Of a stretch of DNA of 64,000 bases, positions 10,518-21,909 are shown one piece after another; the stretch's first letter is position 1; each line of letters opens with the position of its first letter. Position numbers and translations under genes: made by a program. Under the pieces are notes generated by a model. It was not told the origin of the DNA. It ran no database searches and saw only the letters and a list, made by a program, of their open reading frames with translations. The DNA comes from Lumbricus terrestris (Eukaryota; Annelida; Clitellata; Crassiclitellata; Lumbricidae), in assembly GCA_949752735.1 (NCBI GenBank), contig OX457044.1:19965021-20029020 (forward strand). Direction: 5' to 3'.

Positions 10518-11039
10518 TCAAGCGATGAAGACGCTTATTGGTGGCACGGAGTTTATGACACTTGATGCAGGTTTTGCAAGTGCTTGTCCGAGTTTGTCCC
10601 AGAACAGCTGTTGTCCCACTCCATGGTCGACCCATTGCGCATAGGTCTGCCTTTCCGTGAGCATGCGCAGTCGAGGACTCATGTTCCAGTCGGCGATCTC
10701 CTCCAGCATCACCAAAACGAGGTTGTCACGGTCGTCTTGAAACACTTTTGACTGAGCCATCGTCATCTCGAAGTGACACCACTGTGACACCGCGAAGGCG
10801 TTTGACACTATTAACACCGTCTTTCGACTCTGTTCAATGCTCTGGACGATGTTCTCGGCGATGTCTCTTCCGGCCAACCAGTCCCGATGGTGGATGCAGA
10901 GTCGCAGGTGATGCTCTGACTCGAGACGGGGAAGGAGTTGGCGTATGACCCATCTGGAATCGGATTCACTGTAGCTTATGAAGGCGTCGTAGGTGTAGTC
11001 CTTTTTGTCCTGGACCTCCTTGAAACGCTTTGTCTTAAT
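10518..11039 (-). CDS. TLR-B, TIR exon (exon 2)
   Basis: TIR domain exon of 173 residues plus stop, phase-0 acceptor TACAG at 11040-11042. It has the same boxes as TLR-A: YDAFISYS, RDWLAG with alanine at the BB-loop proline position, WCHFE and FW. It differs from TLR-A at four residues (one near the start, three in the last ten). Only about ten bases differ over 522 bp, although the flanking introns have diverged clearly. The AATAAA found after the A and C genes is mutated here, so the 3-prime end may be placed differently. Confidence 0.93.
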   Translation of the reverse strand: MKTKRFKEVQDKKDYTYDAFISYSESDSRWVIRQLLPRLESEHHLRLCIHHRDWLAGRDIAENIVQSIEQSRKTVLIVSNAFAVSQWCHFEMTMAQSKVFQDDRDNLVLVMLEEIADWNMSPRLRMLTERQTYAQWVDHGVGQQLFWDKLGQALAKPASSVINSVPPISVFIA

Positions 11040-11923
11040 CTGTATGTGCAATTACACATAATAATATATAATTATTATTGTCATTTTTAGTTTTTAAATT
11101 ATCATTGTCATCACCACCACAACCACCACCACAACCGCCACCACCACAACCACCACCAACAACACTACTGCCAACACCACCATCACCACCACCACCGCCA
11201 CCACCACTCCCACAGTCACCACCACCATCACCACTGGCTGAAATAGGATACATTAAACCTCGACGCACGTCACATAAAATACCATAGACTCAGAAAAGCT
11301 TAAACATGCACTGAAAGAAGTAAAACAAATTATGAAACTAATAATGACTGATATGATATCAATGAGAATTAATTTTGAAATTGTTGTCTGCGAATTGATA
11401 AGAACTTTAAATAAAATAAAAGGATATTTTATTTGGCAATTAGAATTAGTAGTAGCCTGACTGCAAACTTATTTTATTTGTTGATTAGAATTAATATTTT
11501 GTAGTAGCCTAACTACAAAGCTATTTTATTTGGTAATTAGAATTACTAGTAATTACACAGCTATTTTATTTGGTAATTTGAATCAGTAGTAGCCTAACTG
11601 CAAAGTTATTTTATTTGGTGATTAGGATTATTTGTAACTGCAAAGCTATTCTATCTGGCAATTAGAATTAGTAGTAGCCTAACTGCAAAGTTATGTCATT
11701 TTTTGTTAATTAGAATTAGTAGTAGACCAACCTACCAAGTAATTTTATTTTGCAGGCCTAATTATAATTAGAGGTACATGTAGCTGCAAAGTTATTTTGC
11801 TTGGTAATTACACTTGGTTACTTTCTTATTAGGCCCTAATTAGTATTACAATTCGCCAACCACTGCTGGCCACTACCATTTATATCGAAGCATGCAAGCA
11901 GTTGGGTGATCAGTCAGAGTTAC
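11040..11923 (-). other. TLR-B intron
   Basis: 884-bp phase-0 intron. An (ACC)n-rich tract at 11105-11240 lies just upstream of the TIR acceptor and appears as GGT repeats on the transcribed sense strand. The donor half (11420-11860) is made of seven or eight degenerate copies of a roughly 55-bp unit containing CAAAGCTATTTTATTTGG. Confidence 0.75.
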
Positions 11924-13375
11924 CTTGTGTTTGAAAAGCCAGTATCTGATGTTCCAGCGGAACCTATGCAGAACGGACGCAAACGTTGACATAAAAGAAA
12001 CAAGAGATACTACTGCAGTCCAAGTTCGAAGAAACCAGTCATCCTCTTTTACCAAACACTCCAACTTCATTCGATTCTCAACTCTCAGAACCGGGTGCGA
12101 TATTCTTTTCTCTTCCTTATATGTGACACACTGCATGCCGTCGAGCAACCTTTCGGAGTAGCTGAAATTCTTCCCTCTTATCCACTGACTAAATTCGATC
12201 AGCTTGCAATCGCATCTGAACGGATTTCCAGAGAGGTCGAGAATTTTCAGCTGGGCCCACAGTTTAGGTGGAAGGGACGAGTTGCTTATCTGTTTTAGGG
12301 AGTTATTTGCCACCCGTAGTTCCTCTAAGGATGACAGTTTCTGAAACGTGTCACACGTAAGTATTTCAATGTTGTTTTGGTTAATGTTGAAGCTCCTCAA
12401 TGCCTCGTAATAAATAACAAATTCGTTGAGCAGATGGGTGTTGAGATTGGTGCGACTTAGGTCTAGAGTTAAGATTGAGTTGTTCATATTTAACGGATTG
12501 CTGTGTGTAACATAATAAAAATTGAACACTTTAGTGTTGGATAGGTTCAAAAATACAAGTGAACTGGACGAAAGTGAACCTGAATATAGTCCAATTAGAT
12601 TGTTGCCGTCAAGATCTAAATATCGAAGTTGCTTCAAGTGTTTAAAAGAATCACGTGCGATATAGTAGATACGATTTCTACTCAAAAAGAGTTTTTCAAG
12701 AGAGCTGAGACCTTCCAGATCATCTGCAACGATTCCATCAATGTAGTTATCCTCCACATGCATTTCTGTCAGTTGTGGCATCCGTAGTCTGACTTTCGAC
12801 GTGACCATTTGAATCCGCTTCAGTTCGTTATAGGTAAAGGAGAGGTTTCTCAAATGCGTGAGACTGTTAAACCAGTCGGGGTCAAGCTGTCCATAGTGCT
12901 GCATGGTTACTGTTAAAATTAGCTCCTCGATGTCCGACAACGATTCGAAAATCGGTTTCGAGAAACTTGCATTGAAATTTAAACTTAAGTTGAGTCGTTT
13001 AAGCTTGACCTGTCCCTTGAATGCGTCAGGTTCAAACACAGAGATACGGTTATAACTTAGATCAAGCTCTTCCAATTCGTTTAGCTTCTCCAATGTTCCT
13101 GCATTCAAGGTGCGCAGAGTGTTCCCAGTAAATATGAGGCTCGTCACGTTGCGCGGGATTCCATCGGGAATGCAATAGCAGTTTAGATCTTCGCATATAA
13201 CTTTCAGAAGCCCACGCGCGTGTATATATTTGCAATCCTCCAGACAAGAATCGTAACATGGTCTATCTCCGGTAAATAATTGTTTCCCCTCTGTCCTATT
13301 CGAGTCGGTCTCACAGAATACACACAGTGCCAGGCACAAAACTCCAACCAGATATACGAACCAAAAATTGAACAT
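11924..13375 (-). CDS. TLR-B, signal peptide-LRR-LRRCT-membrane exon (exon 1)
   Basis: 484 residues with the same layout as TLR-A: signal peptide (about 1-22), N-terminal cysteine cap with CIPDGIPRN, about 12-13 LRRs, one LRRCT beginning NPFRCDC, a membrane helix and a WxxRYWLFKHK stub that ends at the AAG|GTAACT donor. Joined to 10518-11039 it gives 657 aa. The central LRRs differ strongly from those of TLR-A, whereas the LRRCT and membrane part are close to identical. The ATG at 13375 is chosen as in TLR-A, with an in-frame TAG just upstream. Confidence 0.92.
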
Positions 13376-13720
13376 TCTTACCTGCAACTGCAGCTACATA
13401 GGCTAGCCAACAATGAGCGAATTGACAGGATGCAGCAACAACTTTTGCACTGAATGATAAAACGGAGACACCTCGAGTGAGCTATTTTATTCGCTCATAT
13501 CTCTGCTTTCACTTTCTGAGCTGAGCCATGCGGAATCACACACAAACTATACCATTGGCGTGATCACACCTCCTATAGACGTCCCAAATATTTAGATGCA
13601 TGTTGCATATCCATCTGTTCCTGAGTCGTCCAATACGAGGAGAATAATGCTATAATCATATATTGTAGCCAATGTGGGGTCATTGATCTTAGAAGCGTTG
13701 TTAGCAGATCTGCTCATACA
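13376..13720 (-). promoter_or_regulatory. TLR-B upstream region
   Basis: Homologous to the TLR-A upstream region. The TATA-like AATAAAATAG is at 13482-13491, 107-116 bp from the ATG. The kappaB-like site has lost its first half (TAGACGTCCC near 13576). From about 13719 the mariner-like CAGGGTGGCTC fragment begins. Confidence 0.45.
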
Positions 13721-14028
13721 GGGTGGCTCAATAAAAATGTGTCACCAGGAAAAATGCAATTTCTTCACAACCAATTGAGAATTTTCGATGTAAATAACAG
13801 GAACTATAGAGGAGAGTTCTAATAATCCATGAAAATTGCATTAAAGAATTCTAATTACTTCAAAAGTCACTGCTGTTTAAATATTTTTCCAGTTCTTATA
13901 TATTCTGCAGTATCACGGCGTGTTATTTCTTTAAGAATTATTTGCAGATTGTAACACCCCAATGATGATGACGTCATGCGACCTCACTACAAGCTGCAAG
14001 AAGCTTTTAATGAAGCATATGGAATTTA

Positions 14029-14932
14029 TCTATATCTACAAGAAAGGACTTGGCTATGTATGTATGTGGTTGACTTTGTCCAGCATGCACGCTCACAGTT
14101 TTTGAGTTTTTCACTCCAAACCTTTACTACTGTGTAGGTCTCCGCACGAGACGCAAAGTCGAGGGGTTGGCGATTCTCTACCACCATGGGGGCCAGGGTG
14201 GGGAGCGAAACCCCCATTTAAAAAAAAATGCAGCTATCGATTTGAATTTTATTTGGTAGATAGAGGTCCATGAGAACCACCCGGATCAATGGTTGGCAAA
14301 TCTCTACCACCATGGGGGCCAGGATGCGGGGGTCAAAAACACTAATGTTCGCTATAAATTTTCATTCGCTTGCCACGTATAAAAGCAGTGATTTAAACCG
14401 TTTTAGAGGTCTTTAAGCTCTCTTGCCATTACGGATTTCACGGGTCGCTTACCGGGAGAGGAGGGGTGAGGGAGAGGTGGGAGGGTAGGGGGTGGAGGGG
14501 TGGAGTTGGGGGATGGCGAGATGGGGTGTCGAGGGGTGAGGTGGAGGGGTCGGGGAGGGGGTGTGGTGGAGGTGAAGGGGTGGGATGGGGATGAGGGGTG
14601 GGGTGGGGTGGGATGGCGAGGGGGTAGAGGGGTTGGGATTTGGGGGTGGGTGAGTGTGGGGGTGGGGGTGGAGGGGTTGGGATGGAGGGGGATGAAGTGG
14701 GGGTGGGGTGGGGTGGAGGGGGTGGATGGGGTGAGGGTGGGATGGGGTGAGAGGGTTGGGGTGGAAGGGTGGGGTGGATGGGTTGGGATGGGGTCGGATG
14801 GGGTGGAAATATTCGTGAAACCCAAATTTCTCGGGTCGCGTACCGGTAGAGATCGGAGTGTGGTAGGGTGGGGTTGTGGCCGTATCGGATCGAATCCTAA
14901 ATTTCCCGGGCAACGCCGGGTACCCCAGCTAG
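14029..14932. mobile_element. Helitron-like element with G-rich cargo
   Basis: A 904-bp insertion absent from unit A. It begins with TCTATATCTAC after an A and ends with a GC-rich hairpin (CCCGGGCAACGCCGGG), about ten bases and then CTAG before a T. TC...CTAG ends, a 3-prime hairpin and insertion between A and T without target duplication are the Helitron signature. It carries a duplicated CTACCACCATGGGGGCCAGG module (about 14177 and 14308) and a 360-bp G-rich tract. No Rep/helicase gene is present, so it is non-autonomous. Confidence 0.75.
14455..14815. repeat. G-rich GGGTGG/GGGGTG tract
   Basis: About 360 bp of almost pure G/T/A on the plus strand, dominated by GGGGTGG and GGGATGG words. 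It satisfies the four-G-run pattern for G-quadruplexes many times over. The long ORFs across it are composition artefacts. Confidence 0.85.
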
Positions 14933-15585
14933 TATATATATATATATTAATCTTTTACCCGTTTGCCCCGAGAATATCCGCTGTAAACGGGCTTAAAATT
15001 TAAAAATGAACGAGTAAAGGGTTAAAGTTTCAATTAAATTGATTTGTTAATCCGTTACTGAGCACATTGGGCAAAGCTTTTGCGGAATTAAGATCAAATG
15101 GGAACTCTGACGTTGTGTGAACAGAGACCTGGGATCACGTGATAACAACGAAATATCCAGCGAAATTGGAGTCTGAGCACAGTGAAGGCTATCTGTAAAC
15201 GTATTGATGTAGCGGGGACGGATGAGAGGCAGGAAGTGGTCGTGTGGCAATGTTGACGAAAGTCGTCCGGTAGTCGAGATAGGGTCAAGTTTGCAAATCA
15301 CATCGTGGTTTCTGCTGCATGGTGTGTGACGGCGGCAAGGCAAGACTGTTACAGTAGACCTATCTTATCCTAGATAGTAACCTCCAAACTTTGCGTTGAA
15401 CTCTCTTACCTTCCATATATCCGGGTAATTATAACCATATCTAAACTTAGAAAGTCGTGCTTACAATTCTTGAACTGGTAATTTTGAATCGTAATGTAAT
15501 GTAATGTGATGTAATTCAGACAATTTATAAGGCATCGTCAGTAGCAAACCACCTCTAGGTTACTTTACACGCATATTGTCAACTG

Positions 15586-15774
15586 TCAGAGTAAATGTAT
15601 TGAGCTCGAGAGCAAGTGCGCCTTCAATTGTTTTGTAAAAGTTGATTCAGTTTTGATTTCCTGGATAGGTGCTGGAAGACTGTTCCAGGCGCGTGGCCCA
15701 GCGATCCGAAAGGCACGACTCATCCACAGCCTAAATCTATTTAGTCTGTGTAAGAAACCAGTTTGCAGGAGCAA
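15586..15774 (-). pseudogene. LINE reverse transcriptase C-terminal fragment, unit C
   Basis: 62-residue copy of the 8061-8249 fragment, with AGPRAWNSLPAP and FTKQLKAHLL. It was inherited by duplication and was not inserted independently. Confidence 0.7.
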
Positions 15775-15926
15775 TATAAATTGGTGAAAGCGTCAGGATT
15801 GGATGTTCAACGTGTTCAGCCCACACTTTATGGTCCGCAGAGACGTAAAAGAAAAATTTCAGTATTTTCGATATGCATTCTAACATCATAGCCTACGTAC
15901 ATACATAGGCCCACATACATACACAC

Positions 15927-16397
15927 CAAGGACGGATACAGAAATTTTCGACGGGGGGTGGGGGGGGGGGAATTTAGGGTCTTGGTCCGGGTCGCCGAAA
16001 AAAATGATGAACTTTTTTAGTCATCGGTCTCGAATTTCTAAAAAAGATACCATTTTCGTCCGCCAAAAAATCTGATGACCTTTTTTAGTCATCGGTCTCG
16101 AATTTCCAAAAAATATACCTTTTTCGTCCGCCAAAAAAAGAGGACCTTTTTTAGTCATCGGTCTCGAATTTCTAAAAAAGATACCTTTTTCGTCCGCCAA
16201 ACAAACTGATGACCTTTTTTAGTCATCGGTCTCAAATTTCCGAAAGAGATACCTCGTCCTAGTTGGGTGTGAGACGGACACAGAGAGCTACTCACGGGGG
16301 GAGCCACGTCAATTTTCCGGGCCAGAATAGCTTGCAAAAAATAAAGAAATTTCTAAATGGGGGCCATGGCCATTTTGGCCGCCTGGATCCGCCCCTG
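15927..16397. mobile_element. hAT-type MITE, unit C copy
   Basis: Same insertion as 8407-8949, with matching termini and ATACACAC flanks. It is 72 bp shorter because it has fewer internal tandem copies. Sharing this insertion groups units B and C apart from A. Confidence 0.8.
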
Positions 16398-17479
16398 ATA
16401 CACACACACACATACATACATATGACAGATGTACATTTTTCTTTATTGATGATGTTGACACACGTCCAAAATACTCGAAAACCGTTTCTTTTTCAGACGC
16501 AACGCTCTGGAATGGCGCTGTGTCTGTAAGGTAAGTTCTTCAAAGGTGCTCACTTTCACTTTAGGTAAGCGCATCGGCATGTAAATAGACTGTAATATGT
16601 TTTTTCTTCTACATCCTAGGCCTGCTTCAATAAGAGAAAAGCAGCTGTTTTGCTTTTGTACTTCAAACACAGAAAAATTAATGACTATCGAACGTAGAAC
16701 CATTCGCTAAAACATGGATAGATGCAATTTATTGTGAATCGTATCGGAAACAGATCAAAAGAAAATGAAACATAGGCTGACTAAGGTATAAGCTTACATA
16801 TTTATAAATAATAAAGCGTAACTGATGAATAGTAAGTAAAAAGGTGAGAAATGAAAACTAGACTCAGGCAGTTAATCTAATTCAAACGAGGCTCAAGTAA
16901 AAAGTAGAACGAGTCAGCAATGAATACTTAATCTTACTCAAGTCAAACGAGACACGTGGCTTCCTCAAAATCCAATTAAGGTACTGGATCTAAAATCTAT
17001 ATCCTTCGTTTCTTTTTTTAAACTGACAGCGGAGTATGATTACAATCAGTAATGAACGAATGATCACAAGCTGTTACAGGAGTACAATTTAATTTCTGGC
17101 AGCCATGCAAGGCGTCCATCACATCCAACCACTCAGTTTATCAACGACAACCGCCGAATGGAAGATTCACTGAACCTTTCCAACGAGGTTCTTATTGTTA
17201 CTAATTTAAGGCGCATAGTGTCTGCAAGTTCTCTTGTAATATAACGACGTACAGTAGGGTAGTAGGCTATAGAAACACGACCATTCCAGACATAAATATT
17301 TGCTTATATAACTGAAATATCCTTGACATAGGTCTATATACTGGAACAGAGTTAAGAAGTTCCTGGTTAAGCGATCTGTTTAATTAAAGGCTAAGCAATG
17401 TCCTGCAACTGACATTTTACACAGCAATTATCATAGTTCTTCTGACGGTTTAGAATTACAATATATCATGCAAACTTGG

Positions 17480-17720
17480 TTAAGCAGGCCTATACCTTTC
17501 TATCGTCCAGATTCCAGAAGCTAGCATTCAAACTATGGTCATTATTACAGTTTCTTTATGGAATAAGTTACCTAGCAGTCTCCGTCACAAACTTCTTCGT
17601 CTTTCTTTGCCCATTTTCCGCAGCATTTGAAAACCATTCCCTCTCTTGTGGCTTGGAGCTATTTGGTCGGGAGCGCCTCTGGGGAGTTTCGTTTTAGGTG
17701 GCGCTATATGAATCATGGCT
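17480..17720 (+). repeat. LINE/SINE 3-prime tail fragment, unit C
   Basis: Copy of 10040-10290. It contains CGGGAGCGCCTCTGGGG and GGCGCTATATGAATCATGG. Confidence 0.5.
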
Positions 17721-17889
17721 ATGATTATGATTTCCTGATGGATTAGACCCACAAGAATAATGTATTGTTCAAGAATATGTAAACCCGTTGTTCAAGCTCA
17801 AAATTATATTAAAATTACTGTAGGCCTATGTCTCTGAATATTATTATCGATACGTCAGGTTTATGCAATGCAGCCGGATTTTAGCGCCG

Positions 17890-17895
17890 TTTATT
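17890..17895 (-). terminator. poly(A) signal of TLR-C
   Basis: AATAAA on the minus strand, 95 nt past the TIR stop, at the position equivalent to 3798-3803. Confidence 0.55.
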
Positions 17896-17989
17896 CCATG
17901 GGCCTATAGCCTTATAGTAGTATTTAGGCTACTGTATTGTAGCCTAAATAACAGAATACATTATAGGCAGCTTGCATTGTCCCTTGAGT

Positions 17990-18511
17990 TCAGGCGATGA
18001 AGACGTTGAGTGACGGCACCGAGTTTATGACACTTGATGCAGGTTTTGCAAGTGCTTGGCCGAGTTTGTCCCAGAACAGCTGTTGTCCCACTCCATGGTC
18101 GACCCATTGCGCATAGGGCTGCCTTTCCGTGAGCATGCGCAGTCGAGGACTCATGTTCCAGTCGGCGATCTCCTCCAGCATCACCAAGACGAGGTTGTCA
18201 CGGTCGTCTTGAAACACTTTTGACTGAGCCATCGTCATCTCGAAGTGACACCACTGTGACACCGCGAAGGCGTTTGACACTATTAACACCGTCTTTCGAC
18301 TCTGTTCAATGCTCTGGACGATGTTCTCGGCGATATCTCTTCCGGCCAACCAGTCTCGGTGGTGGATGCAGAGTCGCTGGTGATGCTCTGACTCGAGACG
18401 GGGAAGGAGTTGGCGTATGACCCATCTGGAATCGGATTCACTGTAGCTTATGAAGGCGTCGTAGGTGTAGTGCTTTTTGTCCTGGACCTCCTTGAAACGC
18501 TTTGTCTTAAT
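17990..18511 (-). CDS. TLR-C, TIR exon (exon 2)
   Basis: TIR exon of 173 residues plus stop with a phase-0 acceptor (TGCAG at 18512-18514 and beyond). The motif set is the same as in TLR-A and TLR-B, including RDWLAG. It differs from TLR-A at two residues: L to Q shortly before the BB loop and T to P late in the domain. It pairs with the LRR exon at 20434-21909 across an intron enlarged by a hAT element. Confidence 0.93.
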   Translation of the reverse strand: MKTKRFKEVQDKKHYTYDAFISYSESDSRWVIRQLLPRLESEHHQRLCIHHRDWLAGRDIAENIVQSIEQSRKTVLIVSNAFAVSQWCHFEMTMAQSKVFQDDRDNLVLVMLEEIADWNMSPRLRMLTERQPYAQWVDHGVGQQLFWDKLGQALAKPASSVINSVPSLNVFIA

Positions 18512-20433
18512 CTGCATGTACAATTACACATTATAATATACACTATTGTCATTATTAGCCTACTATTTTTAAAATTATCATTGTCATCCCCACCACAACC
18601 ACCATCACAACCACCACCACTACTACTACCACCACCACCACATCACCACTGGCTGAAATAGGCTATTTTTAAACCTCGACGCATCTCATATATAGTACCA
18701 TGTATAGACTCGGAAAATTGAGGTCTATTGGCTGCAATTCAAACAACTAGCAAAAGATAAGCTTAAACATGCCCTGAAAGAAGTAAAGCAATTATGAAAC
18801 TAGTATTGAGTGATATGACACAATGAGAATTAATTTTGAAAATTGTTGTCTGCGAATTGATAAGAACTTAAAATAAAAGAAAAAGTTATTTTATTTGGTA
18901 AGTAAAATTTGTATTCACTGCAAACTTATTTTATTTGTTAATTAGAATTAATATTTTGTAGGCCTATAGTAGCCTAACTACAATTAAGGCCATTTTATGT
19001 GATAATTAGAATTTCTAGTAATTACAAAGCTATTTTATTTGGTGATTAGGATCAGTAGTAGACTAACCGCAAAGTTATTTTTTTGGTAATTATAATTATC
19101 ATTTACTGCAAAGCTATTTTAGGGTCTATCCAGGGGCTTCTACCCTATACAAGGCGGGCGCAGCTTGCGCCCAGTGAAAAATAGGGGGGAATCAGAAGAC
19201 AGCCAAAATTCACGTCGGTTGGGGGGTAGGTCGGACATGGAGGGCAGCATTCAATCTAGGCATCACTAAAGGAAGATAGTAAAGGAAGATCCTCCAAGAA
19301 AATACTTCCTCTTCATATAAATTTGGACAAAATGGTATGCCAAATAGTTTTTAGCAAAATGTATTCACTTTATACACTTTGAGTTTTTAGTTCGGCTACT
19401 ATCTGCATTTTTGAATTATATGAACTGCTATAACAGCTCTATTATACTGTAAAAAATTCCTATTACGTGATTATAATTATGTTTTCACTATTTTAATAAA
19501 TAATACAATCATATTGTAATTGAAAAAAATAATGTTAATGCAAATACTATTTTGCACAACTAAATGGCTTCTCTCCAATGTTATCTTTCAAATTTCAGAC
19601 AGTCAAATTTGGTCCTTGAACACTTAGTAAAGCAACATCATTATTACGCGGGCTTACAATGTAGGATCTACATTGTATTTTATTGTATTGCATTGTGCTC
19701 TAAAAATTTATGTAACGCCTCTCGAGTGCACACTGATCAGAGGCGCAAAACATATGGCTGCCCAATTTTGGCAGCAATTCCTCCACTGAAACAGTAGAGT
19801 AATTTTGCTAAAAGGACAGCTTAAAATGCTGAAGATGTAATGCGGAAATCGCAAAAATTTGTTATGGGGAGGGGCACATTCCCTCTCCATACCAGGTCCA
19901 TTCTCGGCGCTGCACATGCTTCGGCGATCGTCTGCTGGATGCTCGTTTGTCCCTCTCCAAACAAACCTTCATTCCCACACTATACAGGAGGGCATGCGCT
20001 AGATTGCATTATATTGCATACATAGAGGAAGGCCGGTCAAGAAAAGGGGGGGAAGAAAATGGATTGCGCCCGGCTGCTTAGGGGGGATAGAAGCCCCTGG
20101 GTCTATCTGGCAATTTGAATAGCCTAACTGCAAAGTTATGTCATTTGTTAACTGGATTTAGTAGTAGCCTAACTAAAAAGCCATTTTATTTGGTGATTAG
20201 AATTATTAGCAACTGCAAAGATATTTTATTTGGTAAATAGAATTTGTAGTAGGTCTAACTACAAAGTGATTTAATTTTGCAGGCCTAATATTGGAATTAG
20301 TAGTAGCTGCAAAGTTATTTTTCTTGACAATTAGACTTAGTTACTTTCTTATTAATTACAATTTGCCAATCACTGCTGGTCACTACCATTTATATTGAAG
20401 CATGCATGCAGTTGGGTGATCAGTTAGAGTTAC
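18512..20433 (-). other. TLR-C intron
   Basis: 1922-bp phase-0 intron; without the 969-bp hAT insertion and its 8-bp duplication it is about 945 bp, like the other introns. It holds a CAC/ACT-rich tract at about 18583-18650 near the acceptor, then degenerate AT-rich tandem units at 18880-19122 and 20108-20370 on both sides of the hAT element. Confidence 0.75.
19131..20099. mobile_element. hAT-type element in the TLR-C intron
   Basis: 969 bp with inverted termini CAGGGGCTTCTACCC and GGGATAGAAGCCCCTG and an exact 8-bp target duplication GGTCTATC (19123-19130, 20100-20107). A second copy with its own duplication lies at 31308-32535. No transposase is recognisable, so it is non-autonomous. Confidence 0.88.
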
Positions 20434-21909
20434 CTTATGCTTGAAAAGCCAGTATCTGATGCTCCAGCGGAACCTATGCAGAACGGATGCAAACGTGGAC
20501 AGAAAAGAAACAGTAAGCACTGCTGCAGTCGAAACCCGAAGAAACCAGTCAGACTCTTTGACCAAACACTCCAACTTCATTCGATTCTCAACTCTCAGAA
20601 CCGGAAACGATGTTCTTTTCTCTTCCTCATATGTGACACACTGCATGTTGTTGAGCAACCTTTCGGAGTAGCTGAAATGTTTCGCTCTTATCCACTGACT
20701 AAATTCGATCAGTTTGCAATCGCATCTGAACGGATTTCCAGAGAGGTCGAGAATTTTCAACTGGGTCCAAAGTTGTGAAGGAAGGGACGAGTTGCTTATC
20801 TGTTTTAGGGAGTTATTTGCCAAACGAAGTTCCTCTAAGGATGGCAGTTTCTGAAACGTTTCACTCGTAAGTATTTCAAGGTTGTTTTGATTAATATTGA
20901 GGCACTTCAGTGTCTCGTAATATACATGTATAGCGAATTCGTTGAACAGAGGGGTGCTGAGATTGGTGCCACTTAGGTCTAGAGTTAGGATCGAGATGTA
21001 CCGGTACATATTAAGTTTAAGCGGATAGATGCTGGATGAAAAATTTTGCTTGAACAATCCGGTGTTGGCTAGATTCAAATATACAAGTGATCTGAACGGA
21101 AGTGAGCGGAAGTCTAGTCCAAGTAGAGGGTTGCCGTCAAGATCTAAATACTCAAGCTTTTTCAAGAATACAAACTCACTATATGCGATATACATGATGC
21201 GATTTCTACACAAAAACAGTTTTTCAAGAGAGCTGAAATCTTTCCAAGCAGCTTTATAGAGTCGAGCAATGTTGTTATCCTCCAAATGCATTTCCTTCAG
21301 TCTCGGTATCCGTAGACTGTTTCTCAAGGTGGGGATTCGAATTTGGGTCAGATGGTTATGGGTAAATGAGAGGCTTCTCAATTGTGTGAGAGCGCTAATC
21401 CATTCGAAGTCGAGCTGTAGGCTTTTACTGAGCTTGGTTCTTGACAGGACTAGCTCCTCGAGGTTCGACAGCGGTTTGAAGAGCAGTTTTGGGAAACTTT
21501 TAATGGGGTTTAGACTGAGGTCGAGTCGTTTAAGCTTGACCTGTCCCTCGATTGTGTCAGGTTCAAATTTACGGATACCGTTATCACTTAAGTCAAGCTC
21601 TTCTAATTCTGTCAGCTTTTTTAACGTTCCTACATTCAAGGTGAACAGAAAGTGTCCAGCGAAAATGAGGCTCGTCACGTTGCGTGGGATTCCATCGGGA
21701 ATGCAACCGCAGATTAGAGTTTTGTCTTGACACACAACTGTCAGATGCGCATGCGTGTGTATATATTTGCAATTCTCCAGACAATCATCTTCACATGGTC
21801 TATCTCCAGTTAATGGCTTTCCCTGTGTCCCACTCGAGTCGGCCTCGCGGAATGCACAGAATGCCAGGCACAAAACTCCAACCAGATATACGAACCAGAA
21901 ATTGTACAT
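20434..21909 (-). CDS. TLR-C, signal peptide-LRR-LRRCT-membrane exon (exon 1)
   Basis: 492 residues: signal peptide (about 1-22), N-terminal cap with two extra cysteines around CGCIPDGIPRN, about 13 LRRs, one LRRCT (NPFRCDC to LEC), membrane helix and the RYWLFKHK stub at the AAG|GTAACT donor. With 17990-18511 the receptor is 665 aa. Its ectodomain has several insertions relative to TLR-A. The C-terminal 130 residues are nearly the same. The start ATG at 21909 follows the conserved TTGCAGGTAAGA and an in-frame TAG. Confidence 0.92.

Larger units (their letters stand above)
7599..15140 (-). repeat. TLR tandem unit B
   Basis: Second tandem unit, same order and orientation as unit A. Unit B carries two insertions that unit A lacks: a hAT MITE at 8407-8949 (shared with unit C) and a Helitron at 14029-14932 (private to B). 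The sequence at 8958-10500 between the MITE and the TIR exon is homologous to 2300-3870 and 16406-17985, and I see no gene in it. Confidence 0.85.

Noticed and set aside
14403..15003. Three long overlapping ORFs (Pro/His-rich or Gly/Val-rich)
   Set aside because: They come from the G-rich Helitron cargo; composition artefact.
15047..15343. 98-codon minus-strand ORF next to the unit C start
   Set aside because: No domain recognised, and the homologous stretches in units A and B are broken by stops, so it is not a conserved gene.
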